Source of the DNA: Euperipatoides rowelli
Lineage: Eukaryota > Onychophora > Udeonychophora > Euonychophora > Peripatopsidae
DNA: 10,816 nt
NCBI GenBank assembly: GCA_003024985.2
Contig: PXIH01S0005707.1
Reading direction: 5' to 3' (one strand)
Part shown: piece after piece, positions 7,350 to 10,816 of the stretch
Layout: every line of letters begins with the position of its first letter
How positions within the stretch are numbered: position 1 is the first letter of the stretch
Notes under the pieces: generated by a model
What the model saw: the letters and a program-made list of their open reading frames with translations, nothing else
What the model was told of the DNA's origin: nothing
Databases searched by the model: none
Program-made: the position numbers and the translations under genes

Positions 7350-8496
7350 CACNACTTATTAACTCCAATGAAAGCAAATTGACACAAATTGATGTGGTGT
7401 TCAATAGATATAGTCAATCATCCCAGAAGGCTGACACCAGCCAGTCAATTCAGATACTAGTGACACCATCCACAACAATCCCAAGGATTTACAATAAATT
7501 CTTTCGAGTAGCTGAGAACAAAGAACATCTATTTCACTTCTTGGCAACACATCTTATGGGTGAACAGTACAGAGGAAAGAAAATTGTGTGCATACTTAAT
7601 GACAAAGTTATTTCAGCTTAGCAGAGTTAGATGTAACCAGTATTTGACCCTTATGGCATGAAGAAGCAGATGGCTGGCTACCTTCTTCATGTAAACCTTT
7701 CAGCTGATAGTGGTCATGACTGCATCAGCATGCCTACTGTGGATTCATATATTGTTGTCGTAGCAGTATCTGTTTTTTTAAGAAATAGGAAATATTCAAG
7801 AACTTTGGATTGAGTTTGATATTAGAAAATACTAAATATTGATCAATTTGATTGCTGTTCATGATCTGTGTTCTCAACTGTCACCAGAGATCTGTAGAAA
7901 TCTGCCAATCTTTAATTCAAACACAAGATGTGATATTGTTTTTGCATTCTGCAGTATAGGTAAGAAAGGAACTTGGAAAGTATGGATGACCTTCCCTAGT
8001 ATTAACACTAATTTTAAACAGTTGTTGACCAAAAGTCTCCAGATGATTAGTCACTTATGCATACAGTCCAAAGATTTGTTGTTCTTCTATACAATATAAN
8101 NTCACACTTCAACAGTGTCAATGACTGTAGACGTTTTCTGTCCATCATGAAGGGCAGGGCCATAGAGCACATACCACCCATTGGTAATGCACTATGTCAG
8201 CATGTGAAGTGAGCTACTCTACAAGTTCTAATGTGGAGACATTATCTAGAAAAAGACTCAACTTCCATCACCAGACCCTTGTGGATGGAAAAAATATGAT
8301 GAAGGATATTTGCCACTGTGGTCAACCATTGCAGATGTCACAAAAAGATGTGGAAAAACTGATGACATGTGACTGCAAAAACAGTGTTTTTATGCAAATG
8401 CATAATAAATGGACTATGGGTTCACAGTTATTATCATGTATGGTTATTGTTCATGAAATGATATTTAATAAAGAATATGCTCACATTACCCAGTGA
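7350..8496 (+). pseudogene. Broken gene: nuclease-like domain plus CXC domain, right copy
   Basis: The same protein family as 2712-3964, split over three frames. The first piece (7379-7621) carries TQIDVVFNRY and NKFFRVAENKEHLFHFLATH. Next come HEEAD (7657-7671) and, near 7730, VDSYIVVVAVSV, where the second aspartate of the family's VDTD-like motif is Tyr. The piece at 7839-8099 has IAVHDLCSQL, NLPIFNSNTRCDIVFAF (TGCD changed to TRCD) and IGKKGTWKVW. The last piece ends with LMTCDC, after which a one-base loss relative to the left copy destroys the cysteine ladder; the closing residues and TGA (8494-8496) match the left copy. This copy has lost more conserved residues than the left one. Different breaks in the two copies mean they decayed largely independently, so this is not one recent inverted duplication of an already dead copy. 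Confidence 0.75.
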
Positions 8497-9001
8497 TCGA
8501 ATGCAGTGTTAGGATTATTTTGATAAACCTAGCAGTATATTTTGTTNAAACTTAGAACAAATTTAATTCACAACCTAATTATCAAAATTATTAGCTGTAA
8601 TTCATTGTTCAGCTGTAATTCCTAAATTTTGTATGATAGGTGTAAAATAAAATCTATCATTTATCAAAAAGATTATCCGGCACTATTTTTTGATACCACC
8701 ACTGAATTCTATACCAACAAAAAAAAAAACACAAAAACATATTATTTGTAACCAAATATGACCATATAATTGAAAGGTGTTTTTTTTTTTACTTTTGGCA
8801 ACCAAATTGGCCACCATTTTTATCCATACATGAGGAATNGNACATTTTCAATTTCATATTNTCACAATAGAGTGTTCAACTCAAACTTGTCTGNAAATAA
8901 GCTGCTAGACAGGNAAAATAANTGTAAAAAGTAGTNGGGGTTCAAAAANAGAATTTTAATCGTGACTGCCNTTTTGATGACATCATTACAGGCCAATGGC
9001 A
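8497..9001 (+). other. Conserved 3' non-coding part of the element (right copy)
   Basis: Matches 2197-2711 in inverted orientation. It has no convincing coding frame. Conservation between copies past the stop indicates that the mobile unit extended well beyond the gene. Several Ns occur in the last 180 bases. Confidence 0.6.
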
Positions 9002-9200
9002 GCTTCAAAACTTGGGGTCTCAGGCTTTTTACATTCAGGAGTGGATGTAGCATAAGCCACCTAAAGGGCATCTTCTCTGCCAGAAGTGAAATATTCAGCC
9101 ACTTTGTCTCGCTTTCCAACCCCACTATAAGAGATAAACTAATATTGAGGTCAGTTGCATGCAGACCTCAATCCGCTATATTACCAAACCAGGGTTAATA
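9002..9200. other. Less AT-rich block open on both strands, plus a hairpin
   Basis: This block adjoins the outer end of the right arm and has no counterpart beside the left arm. The plus strand is open for 78 codons (8962-9198). The minus strand, from an acceptor-like TTTATCTCTTATAG, reads GVGKRDKVAEYFTSGREDAL, then TAG, then ATSTPECKKPETPSFEAAIGL up to TAA about 8987-8989. The minus reading looks more protein-like, and its stop lies just inside the repeat arm, but I recognise neither frame. ATTGAGGTC/GACCTCAAT (9144-9152, 9164-9172) forms a 9-bp perfect hairpin with an 11-base loop. Confidence 0.35.
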
Positions 9201-9641
9201 GATATTAAAGGTTAAGACACTTCCTATACTGATTAGGTTAGAAAAACCATTAATGACAATTAATTTTAGTTTTAAGTTTCTTAAATAAATGCCTAAAACC
9301 TGAAAGATTGTTATTTTAAAAAAATTTAAAAATGCAAAATTCATGTAAAGTAACAGAATTTAAATCTGGCTAGAGATCAAGTAAACAATTAGTTTACCTA
9401 AGGATTTTGATTTTAGAGAAAAGTGGAAAAGAGTAAGTTATTCCTAGAGAGAAACTAACTTTCATAATACTACTGAGTATGTCATTATACTTTGATGAAA
9501 AGTTTATTAAAATAATTTTATTATTCATCTTATTAATGTGATATTGTAATGGAAAGTTGTGTTTAATAGAAAATGCAATTCCAACTAAGTTCCTAAACTT
9601 AATTGTATTTTTAATTAATAAAGCAAAAAGTTATCTTTAGC
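9201..9641. other. AT-rich stretch, nothing recognised
   Basis: No gene, repeat or element was identified between the right arm's flank and the tRNA-like cluster. Only a minor GTAAAC/GTTTAC palindrome occurs, near 9380. Confidence 0.6.
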
Positions 9642-10010
9642 TGTCTCAGTTTCATGGTCGAGGGGTAATGCTGCTTAGATTGCTAAACCGAAAGCATATG
9701 TTGGGGGGGGGGGGGTTACGGGTTAGATCCCTGGCTAGGGCAGTTATGTCTCGGTTTCATGGTCGAGTGGTGTTATCACTTGACTCTCTAAATCAAAGGC
9801 ATATGTTGGGAGCTACAGGTTTGATCCCCTGCTAGTGTAGTTATGTCTCGATTTCGTGGTCGAGTGGTATTATCACTTGACTCTCTAAATAGAATACATA
9901 TGCTGGGGGTTACAGGTTAGATCCCTGGCTAGGGCAGTTATGGGATGGATTTTTCCCTAGCTGTAACAGCTCGCTTTGGGTTTTTTCCAAGTATGCTGCC
10001 CTTTGCACCA
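9642..10010 (+). repeat. Three tandem tRNA-like units with a shared tail (SINE-like)
   Basis: Head-to-tail units at 9642-9746, 9747-9843 and 9844-9940 all begin TGTCTC-GTTTC. Each has a Pol III A box, TGGTCGAGTGG or TGGTCGAGGGG (9655-9665, 9760-9770, 9857-9867), and a B box, GGTTAGATCCC or GGTTTGATCCC (9721-9731, 9818-9828, 9915-9925). TGGTCGAGTGG and the CTTGACTCTCTAAATCAA stem resemble class II (Ser/Leu) tRNAs, but the anticodon loop seems too long and no proper acceptor stem closes, so these are not functional tRNA genes. Unit 1 has 13 consecutive G (9703-9715). After unit 3 a different sequence, from 9941 to about 10010, may be the SINE body or tail. A SINE built from repeated tRNA heads, or a tandemly amplified SINE head, are both possible. 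Confidence 0.75.
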
Positions 10011-10209
10011 CAAGGAACATGTTTAGCACATATTAGCAAGTAATTATGAGTTTCTATTAGTTAATCAACCACAAAAAATACATATATTTTCCTCATGGAG
10101 ATGAGATTTATTTTTATATATAAAAAAAGTTATGTTTAGCTGAAAACAATTTTTTATTAAGTGTTGGTTGACAAAAAGAAAATATAAGTAAATATAAAAT
10201 TTACAGTAC
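10011..10209. other. AT-rich stretch, nothing recognised
   Basis: Between the tRNA-like cluster and the foldback element there is only A/T-rich sequence with T and A runs; no coding frame is credible. Confidence 0.6.
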
Positions 10210-10389
10210 CGTAAACCAGGGTTACTTGGACACTGAGGTGTTACTTGAACCCACAATAAAAAAGTGTTTAGAATCCTTATAGAAAGTTTTGGAACTATTA
10301 CTAGGGTTTCAGGCTCTTGTCACTGGTGCAGCCTATACAAGTATTCTAAATACTTTTTTATTTTGGGTTCAAGTAACANTACCTTTACG
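10210..10389. mobile_element. MITE-like foldback with 36-bp inverted arms
   Basis: TGTTACTTGAACCCA and onward (10239-10274) faces its reverse complement at 10343-10378 with 34 of 36 matches, enclosing 68 bases. Outside the arms, CGTAAA (10210-10215) and TTTACG (10384-10389) extend the symmetry. On the left only, an extra diverged GGGTTACTTGGAC precedes the arm, so the terminal motif is duplicated there. No clear target-site duplication is visible. Size, symmetry and lack of coding content fit a non-autonomous DNA transposon or a single foldback hairpin. Confidence 0.7.
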
Positions 10390-10816
10390 ATTTATTTAAA
10401 ATATAAAAACAAAGCAGCAGCTGCCATGTTTAAATCACATGACACTTGATGAACCTATCCAAATCCCAGAAGAAAAAAAATAATTGTGATTATCCATAAT
10501 GACAGTAGCTCTATCACTGGAGATTTAAGTAGTTTTAAAAATTCATAGATCGGAAGTAGATAATCAGATTTTATATTAAACTTATATTTTCGAATTTTGA
10601 TATTAAATTCATAGCCTACATACAGTATGTTCAGATAATTATCTTAATCGTAATTTTAAAAGTCACAATCTATATATATTTTGTTTGTTATTGTTTTGTT
10701 TTTGATTGATCTTATAAATCACTGTACTGTATATTTGTAATAAGACTTAGACTGTTTCCATTTTTCTTCTTCGTTTATTAAAGTGGTTTATCAATGCCTA
10801 TTTCAACTTCATTGAT
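10390..10816. other. AT-rich stretch, nothing recognised
   Basis: No gene or element was identified up to the window end. Frames are short on both strands and composition is strongly A/T. Confidence 0.6.

Larger units (their letters stand above)
7349..9001 (+). mobile_element. Right arm of the large inverted repeat: second copy of the transposon-like element
   Basis: Reverse-complement match to 2197-3905. The inner end starts near ACTTATTAACTCCAATGAAAGC (7354 on). Relative to the left arm, 61 bases are missing between GAAAGCAAA and TTGACAC (near 7378). The outer end at 9001 is CAGGCCAATGGCA. It contains the broken gene at 7350-8496 and about 500 bp of matching non-coding DNA past its stop. 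The many Ns at 8824-8971 fall where this arm matches the left one, which could reflect difficulty in resolving the repeat during assembly. Confidence 0.8.

Noticed and set aside
7174-7404. 76-codon minus-strand frame
   Set aside because: It crosses the edge of the right arm and is antisense to better-supported pieces.
8862-9125. 87-codon minus-strand frame
   Set aside because: It runs through the N-rich non-coding part of the arm, and a different minus-strand frame there looks more protein-like.
9747-9843. Functional Ser/Leu tRNA gene
   Set aside because: A and B boxes are good, but the anticodon loop is too long and no acceptor stem closes; three tandem copies fit a SINE-like repeat.
9642-9940. 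CRISPR-like array
   Set aside because: The roughly 97-bp units are continuous tRNA-like repeats without unique spacers, and the context is animal-like.
10065-10256. 63-codon minus-strand frame
   Set aside because: AT-driven composition, running into the foldback element.
10264-10449. 61-codon plus-strand frame
   Set aside because: It lies across the foldback's inverted arms and loop; the symmetry explains the sequence better.

Overview
The window looks like a piece of an AT-rich invertebrate animal genome from a draft assembly (scattered single N bases). Support for this: a tyrosine-kinase-like exon with good spliceosomal borders, long AT-rich non-coding stretches, decayed animal-type mobile elements, tRNA-like repeats carrying Pol III A and B boxes, and no bacterial gene packing. 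The phylum cannot be read from the sequence. No intact complete gene is present.

Layout: (1) 38-1077 is one exon of a tyrosine-kinase-like gene on the + strand. It encodes most of a kinase domain but has Gly where DFG needs Asp, so it is probably a pseudokinase. A weaker candidate exon follows at 1386-1496, after an intron with a 64-bp tandem duplication. (2) 2197-3964 (- strand) and 7349-9001 (+ strand) hold two diverged copies of one element, facing each other as a large inverted repeat. Each carries a broken gene of a family I recognise from invertebrate genomes: HEEAD, VDSD, TGCDT and GKK-W-type motifs, then a C-terminal tesmin/TSO1-like CXC cysteine ladder. I infer a FEN1/XPG-like nuclease fold joined to a CXC DNA-binding domain. 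(3) The spacer between them holds a microsatellite, a strong 19-bp hairpin, a possible orphan exon (5828-6013), and at 6942-7229 a fragment resembling the region ahead of the polymerase domain in Polinton/Maverick-type family B DNA polymerases. (4) 9642-10010 carries three head-to-tail tRNA-like units and a shared tail, SINE-like. (5) 10210-10389 is a MITE-like foldback with 36-bp inverted arms. The remainder is AT-rich sequence with nothing recognisable.

The best candidate for an underdescribed system is the nuclease-like/CXC gene family of the two inverted copies. Both copies here are dead, but the left one keeps nearly every motif, so the ancestral domain order can be read. The kinase exon is the only likely host gene; the rest is mobile-element debris beside it. 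All family identifications are from memory of motifs and were not searched.
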